Source: Vicinamibacteraceae bacterium (GTDB lineage: Bacteria; Planctomycetota; Phycisphaerae; Phycisphaerales; UBA5793). Taken from it: a stretch of DNA of 55,454 bases. Below, piece by piece: positions 8,544 to 16,963 of this stretch. The notes under the pieces are model-generated. The model ran no database searches, was not told where the DNA came from, and worked only from the letters and a program-made list of their open reading frames with translations. How positions within the stretch are numbered: position 1 is the first letter of the stretch; the number at the start of each line of letters is the position of its first letter. The position numbers and the translations under genes are program-made. Where the stretch lies: NCBI GenBank assembly GCA_011525805.1, contig WYBR01000038.1, positions 1 through 55,454 on the forward strand. Direction: 5' to 3'.

Positions 8544-8564
8544 TATTGAGACTCGTTCTCAATA
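8544..8564 (+). promoter_or_regulatory. Fur-box-like operator
   Basis: TATTGAGA at 8544-8551 and TCTCAATA at 8557-8564 form a perfect 8 bp inverted repeat with a 5-base centre. This arrangement and sequence match the TTGAGAnnnnnTCTCAA form of Fur binding sites. It is in an AT-rich patch unlike its GC-rich surroundings, 75 bases before the prepilin-like start codon. Confidence 0.6.
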
Positions 8565-8638
8565 CTGTTGCTTCCAGAGTGCCCGGAACGTCGCTTCCGG
8601 CGATCAAAAACCGGTTCCCCGAACTCAGGGAGGCTCCC

Positions 8639-9535
8639 ATGCACCCTCAATCCACCCTCGTTGCCTGCGGTTCACGCCGGGCCTTCACCCTCATCGAATT
8701 GCTCGTGGTCACCTCAATCATCTCCCTGCTCATCGGGCTGCTCATGCCCGCGCTGACCAGCGCCCGCCAAGCCGGCCGGGCGGCGGTCAACCTCGCCAAC
8801 GTCCGCAGCCTCGGGCAGGCGATGCACCACTACATGAACGACTGGGAGGCGCTGATTCCCGTGCGCCTTCCGCCCGGCGAGCGGCACGGCAAGTCGCAGC
8901 GTCTCGAGGCGCGCTGGCACTGGTTCCTGGGCGACTACGTCGGCGCCCCCTTCAAGGCCGCCACCGACGCCGAGCGCGACCTCATCCTCAGCGGCGCGCC
9001 TCTGCCGCGCGTCGACAACAAGGTCTTCCTCGACCCCAACCACACCCTGGCCGACCTCGGCGGTTCGAGCGGCAATGTCGATGCGCTGCGAAACGGATCC
9101 TACGGCTACAACTACCACTACCTCGGCAACAGTCGCGTGGACAATCCCCGGCCGCGCTACGACAACTTCCCCGTCCGCCTCTCGCTCATCAAGACGTGGG
9201 ACCGGACGATCGCGGTGGCCGGCAGCCTCGGGAACCAGACGGTCTTCCGCGACAGCGGCCGGCGCGGCGAGCACGCCTACACCCTCGATCCGCCGCGCCT
9301 CGACACGCGGCGCAACAACGCCCAGCGCTTCGCCCAGAGCAGCGGCATGTCGCCGGTCGAGGTTCGGCATCAGCGCAAGGGCGCGGTCGCGTTCCTCGAC
9401 GGCCACGCCGGCCTCATGACCCTCGCCGAACTCGGCTACGTCGTCGAGGACGAGAGCCGCAACCAGGTCGCGCACGACCGCGGCGACAACGCGCTGTGGA
9501 ACGGCCTCGGGACCGATCCGGAGCGCACGCGGTAG
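8639..9535 (+). CDS. Prepilin-like protein with H-X9-DG type C-terminus
   Basis: A pseudopilin-like exported protein of 298 residues. The N-terminus has the type IV prepilin signature RRAFTLIELLVV (Phe16 at the cleavage site, Glu20 at +5) followed by a hydrophobic helix. The C-terminal part shows the HQRKGAVAFLDGHA pattern found in the large planctomycete family of such proteins. Role is unknown; they are thought to be surface or secretion-associated. The ATG at 8639 is selected because GGGAGG lies about 8 bases upstream and the prepilin motif follows properly; the ORF extends upstream over the Fur-like box, which argues against an earlier start. Iron regulation is inferred. Confidence 0.9.
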   Translation: MHPQSTLVACGSRRAFTLIELLVVTSIISLLIGLLMPALTSARQAGRAAVNLANVRSLGQAMHHYMNDWEALIPVRLPPGERHGKSQRLEARWHWFLGDYVGAPFKAATDAERDLILSGAPLPRVDNKVFLDPNHTLADLGGSSGNVDALRNGSYGYNYHYLGNSRVDNPRPRYDNFPVRLSLIKTWDRTIAVAGSLGNQTVFRDSGRRGEHAYTLDPPRLDTRRNNAQRFAQSSGMSPVEVRHQRKGAVAFLDGHAGLMTLAELGYVVEDESRNQVAHDRGDNALWNGLGTDPERTR

Positions 9536-9584
9536 GACAAGCCGGCGCGGCTCTGAACCCGCGCCGACGCTACGATGCGGCCGC

Positions 9585-10541
9585 ATGCAACGCATCCTCC
9601 TCACCGGCGGGGCCGGGTTCATCGGTTCGCATCTCGCGGAAGCGCTGCTGGCGCGCGGCGGGGCGGTCACGATCCTCGACAACTTCGCGCCCTTCTATCC
9701 GCGCGCGATGAAGGAGGGCAATGTGCGCCCGGCCCTTGAGCGCGGCGCGTCGCTCATCGAGGGGGATATCACGAGTCCCGAGGATGTGGCCCGCGCCTGC
9801 GACGCCGCCGCGCCCGATGTCATCGTCCACCTCGCCGCCTGCGCCGGCGTGCGTCCGAGCATCGCCCAGCCCGCGGCCTATGCCCACGTCAACGTCGTCG
9901 GCACGCAGCGGCTGCTCGACGCGGCGGTGGCGCGGGGCGTCGAGCGCTTCATCGTCGCCAGCTCCTCCAGCGTCTACGGCAACAGCGCAACGGTCCCCTT
10001 CAGCGAGACCGACGACGTTAGCCGGCCCATCAGCCCCTACGCCGCGACGAAGGTCGCGACCGAACTCATCTGCTCGACCGCGGCGCACCTGCACGGGCTG
10101 AAGGTGACGGCCCTGCGCTTCTTCACCGTCTTCGGGCCGCGGCAGAGGCCCGATCTGGCGATCCACAAGTTTCTGCGGCGCGTCGCGGCGGGGGAGGCGA
10201 TTCCCGTTTACGGCGACGGCTCGACGAGCCGCGACTACACGTTCATCGACGACATCATCGACGGCGTGCTCCGCGCCATCGACCGCTGCGGAGCCGTGGA
10301 GCCGTTCCGCTGCTACAACCTCGGCGGCGAGCATCCGGTCACGCTCTCGGAGATGATCGCGGCGGTCGAAGAGACGGTCGGCCGTCGGGCGACGATCGAC
10401 CGAAAGGAAGATCAGCCCGGCGACGTGCGGCGGACCTGGGCCGACCTGACGCGCAGCCGGGCCGAACTCGGCTACCAGCCGCGCACCGCCCTGCTCGAAG
10501 GGATGCGGCGGCAGTGGGAGTGGATGCGGGCCGGTACATGA
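9585..10541 (+). CDS. NAD-dependent nucleotide-sugar epimerase (UDP-glucuronate 4-epimerase-like)
   Basis: An extended short-chain dehydrogenase acting on a nucleotide sugar. The 318 residues show the Rossmann motif TGGAGFIGSHL at 7-17, HLAACAGVRPSI typical of UDP-glucuronate/UDP-glucose 4-epimerases, the catalytic SSSSVYG and YAATK, and FTVFGPRQRPD. The ACAGVRPS region suggests the glucuronate epimerase subgroup rather than GalE, but the substrate is inferred. It begins 49 bases after the prepilin-like gene. The 3' end is followed by tRNA-Ser on the other strand. Confidence 0.85.
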   Translation: MQRILLTGGAGFIGSHLAEALLARGGAVTILDNFAPFYPRAMKEGNVRPALERGASLIEGDITSPEDVARACDAAAPDVIVHLAACAGVRPSIAQPAAYAHVNVVGTQRLLDAAVARGVERFIVASSSSVYGNSATVPFSETDDVSRPISPYAATKVATELICSTAAHLHGLKVTALRFFTVFGPRQRPDLAIHKFLRRVAAGEAIPVYGDGSTSRDYTFIDDIIDGVLRAIDRCGAVEPFRCYNLGGEHPVTLSEMIAAVEETVGRRATIDRKEDQPGDVRRTWADLTRSRAELGYQPRTALLEGMRRQWEWMRAGT

Positions 10542-10586
10542 CCCGCAGCGTTCCCGCGGCGACGCGGTCCCGAACAGTGGATCCAA

Positions 10587-10678
<92 letters not shown>

Positions 10679-10735
10679 GGCAACGTGAACTGTCCTCGAT
10701 TATCGTCTACGCAACCGCGCGGGTCAATGATCGGG

Positions 10736-10772
10736 CAGGGAATCCGCGGCGGCGCGGAGCCTTTGCCCCGGC
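10736..10772. repeat. Direct repeat A flanking the kelch gene
   Basis: 37 bases from CAGGGAATCCG to GCCCCGGC. It matches 12279-12316 with one substitution and one single-base indel. The identical 25-base core includes GCGGAGCCTTTGCCCC. It lies between tRNA-Ser and the 3' end of the kelch gene. Confidence 0.7.
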
Positions 10773-10809
10773 GTGGGGCGGCGACCTCACCCCGATGCGC
10801 CACGCGCCG

Positions 10810-12156
10810 TCACTCGACCGGCACGACCTCGCTGAGGGCGCAGGTCGTCACGTCGAGAACCTGTGCCCTCCCGCCGCACGCGGCGTGCGAGACGATGGCG
10901 CGCACCGAGCCGCTGCCGCGGGAGTCCGAGCGGGCGGTGTGGACGAGTTGGAGGTTCTGAGGTCCGAGGCCAAGGCGCGTTCCGGCGCAGGGCCGGCCGT
11001 CGGGGATCGTCGTTTCGCCCGTCGTGCGGGCGAAGAGCAGGGCGATGACGCCGTGGGGCGTGGTGCAAGACCATTCGATGGTGACGAGGCCGCCGATCGA
11101 GCAGTTGGGGAAGTCGATCGACATTCGCGGCTGGCGGCGGTACTCCCAAGTGTCACCGAGGAAAGTGCGGCCATCGGGCGAGCCTCCGAACAGTATCACC
11201 GCCTGTCGCCGGCTGTCGTAGGCCATGTCAGGGGAGATTCGCCGAGGCGGTCCCCCGACGGCGACTTGCGTCCATCGCGTTCCGTCCCATTCCCATGTGT
11301 CGTCCAGCGAGCCTGGCTGGTCATCAATGCCACCATAGAGGACGATGACGCCGCGCGTCGAGTCAAAGGTCATCTTGGGTTCGGCGCGCGGCGACGGGCC
11401 TTCGGAGGCGACCTGAGTCCAGACAGAGCCGTCCCACGTCCAAGTGTCGTTGAATCGCAATCCGTTGTTTGTCCAGCCTCCAAAAAGAACAGTGACGCCG
11501 CGCGCGGAATCGAACGCCATCGTGTGATCCCATCGGGCGGGAGGGCCGGTCTGTGCAACTCGTGTCCAAGTGGAGCCGCTCAGTTCCCACGTCTCAGGAG
11601 GAAGGCCCCCCAGCCAGAGTCCGCCAAATACGACGCTGACATCTCGCACACTGTCGTAGGCCATCGCGTGCCCATAGCGGCGCTGCGGTCCTTCATTGGC
11701 AATCTGAGTCCACTCGACGCCATCCCAGACCCATGTGTCGCCATACACCGTACTCCTGTCGACGCCACCGAACACGACGTGGCGTCGTCGTGTGGAGTCA
11801 TAGACCATTGAGTGCGACGCCCGCGGCGCTGGACCGCCTTGGGCCACAAGTGTCCAAGCAGTTCCACTCCATTCCCAAGTATCGTCGTGCCCCGGCAACG
11901 AACCGCCGCCGAATAGTACGGTGACGCCACGGTGTTCGTCATAGGCCATACTGCAACTCCACCGCGGCGCCGGCCCTTCAATCGACCGCAGCACCCACTC
12001 CATGCACGACTGCGCGCGGGCGCTGGGAGCGAGGAGCGAGCAAGACACGGCCGCGAGAACGGCCGGATGAGGAACCCGCAGGCCGCCGGCCAACGAGCGG
12101 CGAACGCTCGCTCTCAGGCGAACACTCGCTCTCAGTTGAATTGATCTGATCTTCAT
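10810..12156 (-). CDS. Secreted kelch-repeat beta-propeller protein
   Basis: 448 residues with an Arg-rich n-region, a hydrophobic core (AVLAAVSCSLLAPSARA) and a probable signal peptidase site near residue 48. About six kelch-type blades follow, each with patterns like DDTWEWSGTAW or GDTWVWDGVEW and MAYDS...VVFGG. The last ~100 residues form a separate Cys-containing domain ending TTCALSEVV, similar in layout to the C-terminus of the HAF protein at 50870-52252. No enzymatic motif is seen. The start at 12156 has GGAGG upstream. The n-region contains an in-frame 18-base duplication (12099-12134). Function unknown; extracellular binding is plausible. Confidence 0.85.
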   Translation of the reverse strand: MKIRSIQLRASVRLRASVRRSLAGGLRVPHPAVLAAVSCSLLAPSARAQSCMEWVLRSIEGPAPRWSCSMAYDEHRGVTVLFGGGSLPGHDDTWEWSGTAWTLVAQGGPAPRASHSMVYDSTRRRHVVFGGVDRSTVYGDTWVWDGVEWTQIANEGPQRRYGHAMAYDSVRDVSVVFGGLWLGGLPPETWELSGSTWTRVAQTGPPARWDHTMAFDSARGVTVLFGGWTNNGLRFNDTWTWDGSVWTQVASEGPSPRAEPKMTFDSTRGVIVLYGGIDDQPGSLDDTWEWDGTRWTQVAVGGPPRRISPDMAYDSRRQAVILFGGSPDGRTFLGDTWEYRRQPRMSIDFPNCSIGGLVTIEWSCTTPHGVIALLFARTTGETTIPDGRPCAGTRLGLGPQNLQLVHTARSDSRGSGSVRAIVSHAACGGRAQVLDVTTCALSEVVPVE

Positions 12157-12278
12157 CGAAGCCTCCAGCCCCCACGGCGGTTCGGCCCGTGCCAGGATTC
12201 AGCGTCAGATATCAATATACCACACTTCGGGAACTGTGGCGGTCTTCAGAACAGAAATATGTGCCATTCGATGGGGTT

Positions 12279-12316
12279 CAGGGTAATCCGGGGCGGCGCG
12301 GAGCCTTTGCCCCGGC
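12279..12316. repeat. Direct repeat B flanking the kelch gene
   Basis: 38-base near-identical copy, in the same orientation, of the sequence at 10736-10772. It lies between the kelch gene start and the yqiJ-like gene. The rest of 12157-12445 shows no gene. Confidence 0.7.
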
Positions 12317-12445
12317 TTGTGCGGCCCGGCTCCCGCCCGCCTGACCCGTCTCGTTTCCTCTGCACGGGGACAGGTCCGGGGCGGAACAAGAGGGCATAAT
12401 GATAGGGTCCTGGAAGTGGGTTCCGGGCCGCCGCGGAGGTGCGTC

Positions 12446-13081
12446 ATGCTCGACAGTCTGACTTCCGACTACGCCGCGATCTACACGATCCCCGCCATCG
12501 CGGGCTCGTTCTTCTTCATCCTGCGGCTGGTGCTCATGCTCATCGGCGCGGGAATGGGGGAGGAGTTCGGCGACGGGGCGATGGACGACGGCGGCCTTGA
12601 CCACGGCGGCGGACTCGATCACGGCGAGGGCGCCGGCACGCACGACCACCACGCCAGCGATTCGACGAGCGCGTTCAAGGTGCTCTCGCTCCAGACCATC
12701 GCGGGCTTCGTGATGGGTTTCGGCTGGGGCGGTCTCGGGGCGCTGCGCGGCCTGGGCTGGGAGCCGACGATGAGTTTCGTCGCCGCCGTGGTCTGCGGCG
12801 TGTTCATCGTCTGGCTGCTCACGACGCTGCTCAAGTCGATCAGCCTGCTTCACGCGAGCGGCAACGTGCCCATCGACGCGGCGGTGGGATGCTCCGGCGC
12901 GGTGTACACCGGCGTGCCGGCCAAGGGCGCGGGGCGCGGCAAGGTGCGCCTCATCGTCAACAACCGCGCGCGAATCTTCAACGCCGTCAGCGCCGGCGAG
13001 GAACTCCCGCGCCACACGCGCGTGCGGGTGGTGATGGTCAATCGCGACAACACCGTGACGGTGGCGCCGGACGAAGGATGA
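12446..13081 (+). CDS. YqiJ/NfeD-like membrane protein with OB-fold domain
   Basis: 211 residues: a membrane helix at about 13-37, a His/Gly/Asp-rich loop (GGLDHGGGLDHGEG, HDHHASD) at about 45-70, two further helices at about 72-95 and 103-125, and a C-terminal beta-rich domain (about 135-208) resembling the NfeD/OB fold. Genes of this kind sit beside flotillins (yqiJ-yqiK in E. coli) and help organise membrane microdomains. The next gene, 70 bases downstream on the same strand, is a flotillin, which supports the assignment. The start at 12446 is chosen for the membrane topology; an upstream extension to 12317 is low-complexity and overlaps repeat B. Confidence 0.78.
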   Translation: MLDSLTSDYAAIYTIPAIAGSFFFILRLVLMLIGAGMGEEFGDGAMDDGGLDHGGGLDHGEGAGTHDHHASDSTSAFKVLSLQTIAGFVMGFGWGGLGALRGLGWEPTMSFVAAVVCGVFIVWLLTTLLKSISLLHASGNVPIDAAVGCSGAVYTGVPAKGAGRGKVRLIVNNRARIFNAVSAGEELPRHTRVRVVMVNRDNTVTVAPDEG

Positions 13082-13151
13082 GCCCGCCGGCGCGAGCCGT
13101 GCGGCGATGATGGACTTCAAGTCAAGCACCTGGGAAGGTGAAGGGGCTGCG

Positions 13152-14768
13152 ATGAATCCGAACATGATGATCCTCAGTGCAACCAATCCGTGGTTCCTCA
13201 TCGGCGTGCCGGCGGCGGTTGTGCTGCTCGTCACGTTCTTCGCCGCCTTTCTCGCCTCGCGCTACCGGCGCTGCCCGAGCAACCGGGTGCTCGTCGTGTA
13301 CGGCAAGGTGGGGACGAACAAGGCCGCCAAATGCCTGCACGGCGGCGGCACTTTCGTGTGGCCCCTCATCCAGGACTACGCCTACCTCGCCCTCGAGCCC
13401 CTCGTCATCGAGATCCCCCTCGAAGGCGCGCTCTCCTACAACAACATCCGCGTCAACGTGCCCGCGACCTTCACCGTGGGCATCTCGACGGACCCCGTGC
13501 TGATGAACAACGCGGCCGAGCGACTGCTCATGCTCGACGAGCGGAAGATCCGCGACCAGGCGCAGGACATCATCCTCGGCCAGTTGCGCCTCGTCATCGC
13601 CACGCTTTCGATCGAGGAGATCAACAAAGACCGCGAGAAGTTCATGGCCCTGATCAACGAGAACGTTGAGCAGGAGATCAACAAGATCGGCCTCGAACTC
13701 ATCAACGTCAACATCCGCGACATCACGGACGAGAGCGGGTACATCGAGGCGATCGGCAAGCGGGCGGCGGCGGAGGCGGTGAACCGCGCCAAGGTCGAGG
13801 TCTCGCAGCAGGAGCGCGACGGCGCCACCGGCGAAGCCATCGCCGTGCGCGAGAAGATGGTCAACGTCGCCCGCGAAAGCGCCTCGGCGGCGGAAGGCAA
13901 GAAGGAAGCGGAGCGCCGGCAGCGCGTGACCCTCGCCAAACTTGAGGCCGAGTCCGTCACGGGCGAAGTCGAGTCCAAGCGAGACCAGGAGATCGCCGCG
14001 GCCCAGCGCAACGCCGAAACCGTCGCGGCCCGCAAGCAGGCCGAGCAGGAGCAGCGCATCCGCGTCGCCGACGCCGAGTCGATGGCGGTGGGCGGCGAGA
14101 ACGAGGCGAACGCGAAGATCGCCGAGTCAAACGCGAAACTCGCGGAGATCCGGGCCGAGGCCAAGCGCCGGGCCGAAGTCGCCGCGGCCAAGGCCCTCGA
14201 GGCCGTCCTCGTCGCCGAGCGCGAGCAGGAACTCGCCCGCCTCGCCAAGGAACAACTCGCCCCGCAGGAGATCGAAAAGAAGCGCATCGAGATCGCCGCC
14301 GAGGCCGAGGCGGAGAAGTTGCGGCGCGAGGCGCGCGGCAACGCGGACGCCATCCTCGCCAAATACATCGCCGAGGCCGAGGGCATTCAGAAAGTCCTCG
14401 AAGCCAAGGCCGAGGGCTACCGCAAACTCGTCGCCGCCTGCGCCGAGAACCCGCAGGTTGCGCCGACGCTGCTGATGATCGAGCAGTTGCCCAACATCGT
14501 CGCCGAGCAGGTCAAGGCGATTCAGAATCTCAAGATCGACAAGATCACCGTCTGGGACAGCGGCCGCAACGGCCACGGCGCCAACGGCTCAACGGCGGAC
14601 TTCCTTTCGAGCCTCATCGGTTCGCTGCCGGCGATGCACGAACTGGCCAGGCAGGCGGGCGTCGAACTGCCCAGTGTCCTCGGCAAAGTGCGCGAGGACA
14701 ACCATCGCGACCGATCGATGTACGTGGATTCGCATCCTTCAAGGAAGGACGGCGCCGGCCAGGCGTGA
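13152..14768 (+). CDS. Flotillin/YqiK family SPFH-domain protein
   Basis: Scaffold protein of membrane microdomains. Of 538 residues, an N-terminal membrane helix covers about 12-36, the SPFH/band-7 domain about 40-205 (VNVPATFTVGIST, IGLELINVNIRDI) and a long Ala/Glu-rich coiled coil about 210-430 (repeated AEAE and EIxxKR patterns). A conserved helical C-terminus follows (LMIEQLPNIVAEQVKAIQNL). The ATG at 13152 is preceded by GAAGGGG at proper distance; an ATG at 13107 in the same frame is the alternative. It pairs with the NfeD-like gene upstream. A 12 bp stem at 14789-14820 follows the stop. Confidence 0.92.
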   Translation: MNPNMMILSATNPWFLIGVPAAVVLLVTFFAAFLASRYRRCPSNRVLVVYGKVGTNKAAKCLHGGGTFVWPLIQDYAYLALEPLVIEIPLEGALSYNNIRVNVPATFTVGISTDPVLMNNAAERLLMLDERKIRDQAQDIILGQLRLVIATLSIEEINKDREKFMALINENVEQEINKIGLELINVNIRDITDESGYIEAIGKRAAAEAVNRAKVEVSQQERDGATGEAIAVREKMVNVARESASAAEGKKEAERRQRVTLAKLEAESVTGEVESKRDQEIAAAQRNAETVAARKQAEQEQRIRVADAESMAVGGENEANAKIAESNAKLAEIRAEAKRRAEVAAAKALEAVLVAEREQELARLAKEQLAPQEIEKKRIEIAAEAEAEKLRREARGNADAILAKYIAEAEGIQKVLEAKAEGYRKLVAACAENPQVAPTLLMIEQLPNIVAEQVKAIQNLKIDKITVWDSGRNGHGANGSTADFLSSLIGSLPAMHELARQAGVELPSVLGKVREDNHRDRSMYVDSHPSRKDGAGQA

Positions 14769-14788
14769 TCGTCCTCGCTGGCACGCTC

Positions 14789-14820
14789 GCCATGCTTCGC
14801 TCAGAGCCGCGAAGCATGGC
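14789..14820. terminator. Perfect 12 bp hairpin between convergent genes
   Basis: GCCATGCTTCGC at 14789-14800 pairs perfectly with GCGAAGCATGGC at 14809-14820 around an 8-base loop. It lies 20 bases after the flotillin stop and before the convergent cytochrome stop. No U-tract follows. It may be a bidirectional terminator or a member of the extragenic palindrome family. Confidence 0.45.
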
Positions 14821-14913
14821 ACCGGGCCTCTTGTTCTCGCCGGCGCGTTGGCCTGGTCGTGAAACGCAGTGCTGCGGCGCTTGCACCGTCGCAAACGGAG
14901 CGTCGTTCGCCCG

Positions 14914-16593
14914 TCAGAACCGCACCGTCTCCACCGCCATTTCGATGGGCGGGCCTTTACCGGTCTGTTTCCAGAGTTCGTAGAGGGTGTCGCCCCAGTG
15001 GTCGGTGTGGTTGCCTTCGCGCAGGGCGTCGATGTAGTGGCGCGTGACGGTCTGGTAGTAGAGCGTCACCTTCGCGCCCGCGGCCTTCGGTGGAATGGGG
15101 AAGGAAACGTCGTCCCAATGCTGCCCATCGGCGTAGGCGGCGCCGACGACCGGGGCGCCGCCCTCCTCGAAGCGCGCGTTCGTGAAGCCGCGCGGCGGAA
15201 TGCGGTTGTCAAACTCGATCGTGTCGGCGAGGGCCATGTGCGTCGTCACGCCCGGCGGCAGGCCGGTGATCCGCGCCGCCTCCGCGCTCAACCCGACGCG
15301 CATCTCGTAGACGCGCGTGGAGGCCTCGTCGAGATGGGCGGTGAGCGGATCGTAATGGCCGTACTCGTGGATCAGCCGGCCCGCGGCGTTGAAGAACTGA
15401 ACGTTGAGGAAGACGCGGCGGCCTTCGATGTGGCCGGTCGGGAGTTTGTGTCCGGTCTCGTTGATGACGCGGACGCCGAGCCCGTCGCCCTCGCGCGCGA
15501 CCTGCAGTGTCGCGGCCCGCTGGAGCATCGAGATGCTCCGCGACTTCGCCTCCGCCAGCGCCTGCTTGTTGACGATCGGGTCGTTGCGGTAGTAGATTGC
15601 GATGATGTCGAGCACCCAGGTGGCCGATCCGGCGAAGTGGTGCTGCGCCACGTCGGTTCGCCACGGGCCGAAGCGGCTGGCGCGTCCGGGGTAGCGGGGC
15701 ATGTGGCAGTCCTGGCAGGTCTCGATGACCGTCGCGCCCGGGCCGCCGAAGCGGCCCTGCATGTTCACGCCCCCGTCCGCGAACTCGCTGAGTTTCCACT
15801 CCGTGAAGGTGCGCTCGAGGGGGAACTGCGCCCACGGGTCTTCATCGGGGGTCGGTTCGTCGATCGTGTTGTAGCGGTACGAGCCATCGGGCTGGCGCGA
15901 GACGGCGACGTTTCCGACGTCGTGGCACGTGCCGCAGAAATTCGACGAGCGGTGGAAGGGCGAGGGGAGGAACTCGTGCATCGGCTGGGCGTCCTCGCGC
16001 GGCCCGCGCCGGCGGCCCTGCGGATCGAGCACGAACATCGCGTTGGCGTAGAACTCCGGCACCGACACTAGACCGTCGAGAATGGCGCGATCCTCCGGCG
16101 GGCTGATGCCGTCCTTGTAGTCGGGATCGACCATCGAATGGCAGAAGTGGCACGAGACACCGTCGAAGTCGTAGTCGTTGAGCGACCGGCCGCTCGGATC
16201 ATTCGCGTGCCCGCTGACGAAGGACATCGGCGCGTGGCATCGGAGGCAGTAATAGCCGACGTTGCCGACGTCCTGATTGGCGGTGGTGAGTTGGGCGAAG
16301 AAGAGCGGATCGCGGGCCGCGTGGGACATGAGCGAGCCCTGCCAGGACCACGTGGCGTCTTCGCCTTCGATGTGGGTGCGGCGGCTGCTCGGGCCGTGGC
16401 ACTCGATGCAGGCGTCGGAGGTCTTGATGACACGCGGCGAGACTTCGCCGACCTGAGTGCCGGAGAGGTGGAAGTCCTCCATCGTCATCTCGATGAGCGA
16501 AGCGAGGGCGACGGTGCAGAGCGCCAGGAAGGCGACGGCGGCGAGGCGGGGCACGCGGCGCGGCGCGAGACGATTGGACCGGGAGTGCAGCAT
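14914..16593 (-). CDS. Exported pentaheme cytochrome c
   Basis: 559 residues with an uncleaved or cleavable hydrophobic N-terminus (about 17-34) and five CXXCH haem c sites: C62-H66, C116-H120, C148-H152 (CHFCH), C220-H224 and C293-H297. A beta-rich C-terminal half without haems follows, including TGHKLPTGHIEGRR, a pattern shared with multihaem cytochrome c554-like proteins. It should act in the periplasm as electron carrier or reductase; the terminal acceptor is not evident. The ATG at 16593 is used because the ORF extension to 17037 is antisense to the neighbouring gene. It diverges from the polyferredoxin gene over a ~370-base gap. Confidence 0.88.
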   Translation of the reverse strand: MLHSRSNRLAPRRVPRLAAVAFLALCTVALASLIEMTMEDFHLSGTQVGEVSPRVIKTSDACIECHGPSSRRTHIEGEDATWSWQGSLMSHAARDPLFFAQLTTANQDVGNVGYYCLRCHAPMSFVSGHANDPSGRSLNDYDFDGVSCHFCHSMVDPDYKDGISPPEDRAILDGLVSVPEFYANAMFVLDPQGRRRGPREDAQPMHEFLPSPFHRSSNFCGTCHDVGNVAVSRQPDGSYRYNTIDEPTPDEDPWAQFPLERTFTEWKLSEFADGGVNMQGRFGGPGATVIETCQDCHMPRYPGRASRFGPWRTDVAQHHFAGSATWVLDIIAIYYRNDPIVNKQALAEAKSRSISMLQRAATLQVAREGDGLGVRVINETGHKLPTGHIEGRRVFLNVQFFNAAGRLIHEYGHYDPLTAHLDEASTRVYEMRVGLSAEAARITGLPPGVTTHMALADTIEFDNRIPPRGFTNARFEEGGAPVVGAAYADGQHWDDVSFPIPPKAAGAKVTLYYQTVTRHYIDALREGNHTDHWGDTLYELWKQTGKGPPIEMAVETVRF

Positions 16594-16963
16594 GTACGGC
16601 CCTTTCCTTGGAGGTAGTCGGGACGAGAGGAGCGGGGGCGAGCGGATTGTACAGGATGAACAGAGTGTCTTATCCGCTTTATTCCCGGCGGCCTGGGTCT
16701 TAATGCTGCGTCCGGCGACAAAAGCGGTTGCATCCGAACCTGAATTCCCTGGCTGAAGGCGATCCGCCGCGCTCTTGCGGCCGGAGGCGGCCGGGGCTTC
16801 GTCGGCCGTGGCAGTCGCGGGAAATAATCTGAGTACCATATCCTGTTCTGCTCTCCGCCCTGCTCCACCCGCGCGAGGCCTCACCGTGCCGAGGAATCCA
16901 GCCAGACGTCCGGTCCGCCGCTGCGCCGGCCGGCCCGAGGAAGCGCCGACCGGCGCCGCGGAC

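Noticed and set aside
8477-8638. N-terminal extension of the prepilin-like gene
   Set aside because: It would place the Fur-like dyad and promoter region inside the coding sequence and bury the prepilin signal; the ATG at 8639 has a good ribosome site.
12205-12447. 80-residue minus-strand ORF
   Set aside because: It spans direct repeat B and the region before the yqiJ-like start; no ribosome site or family support.
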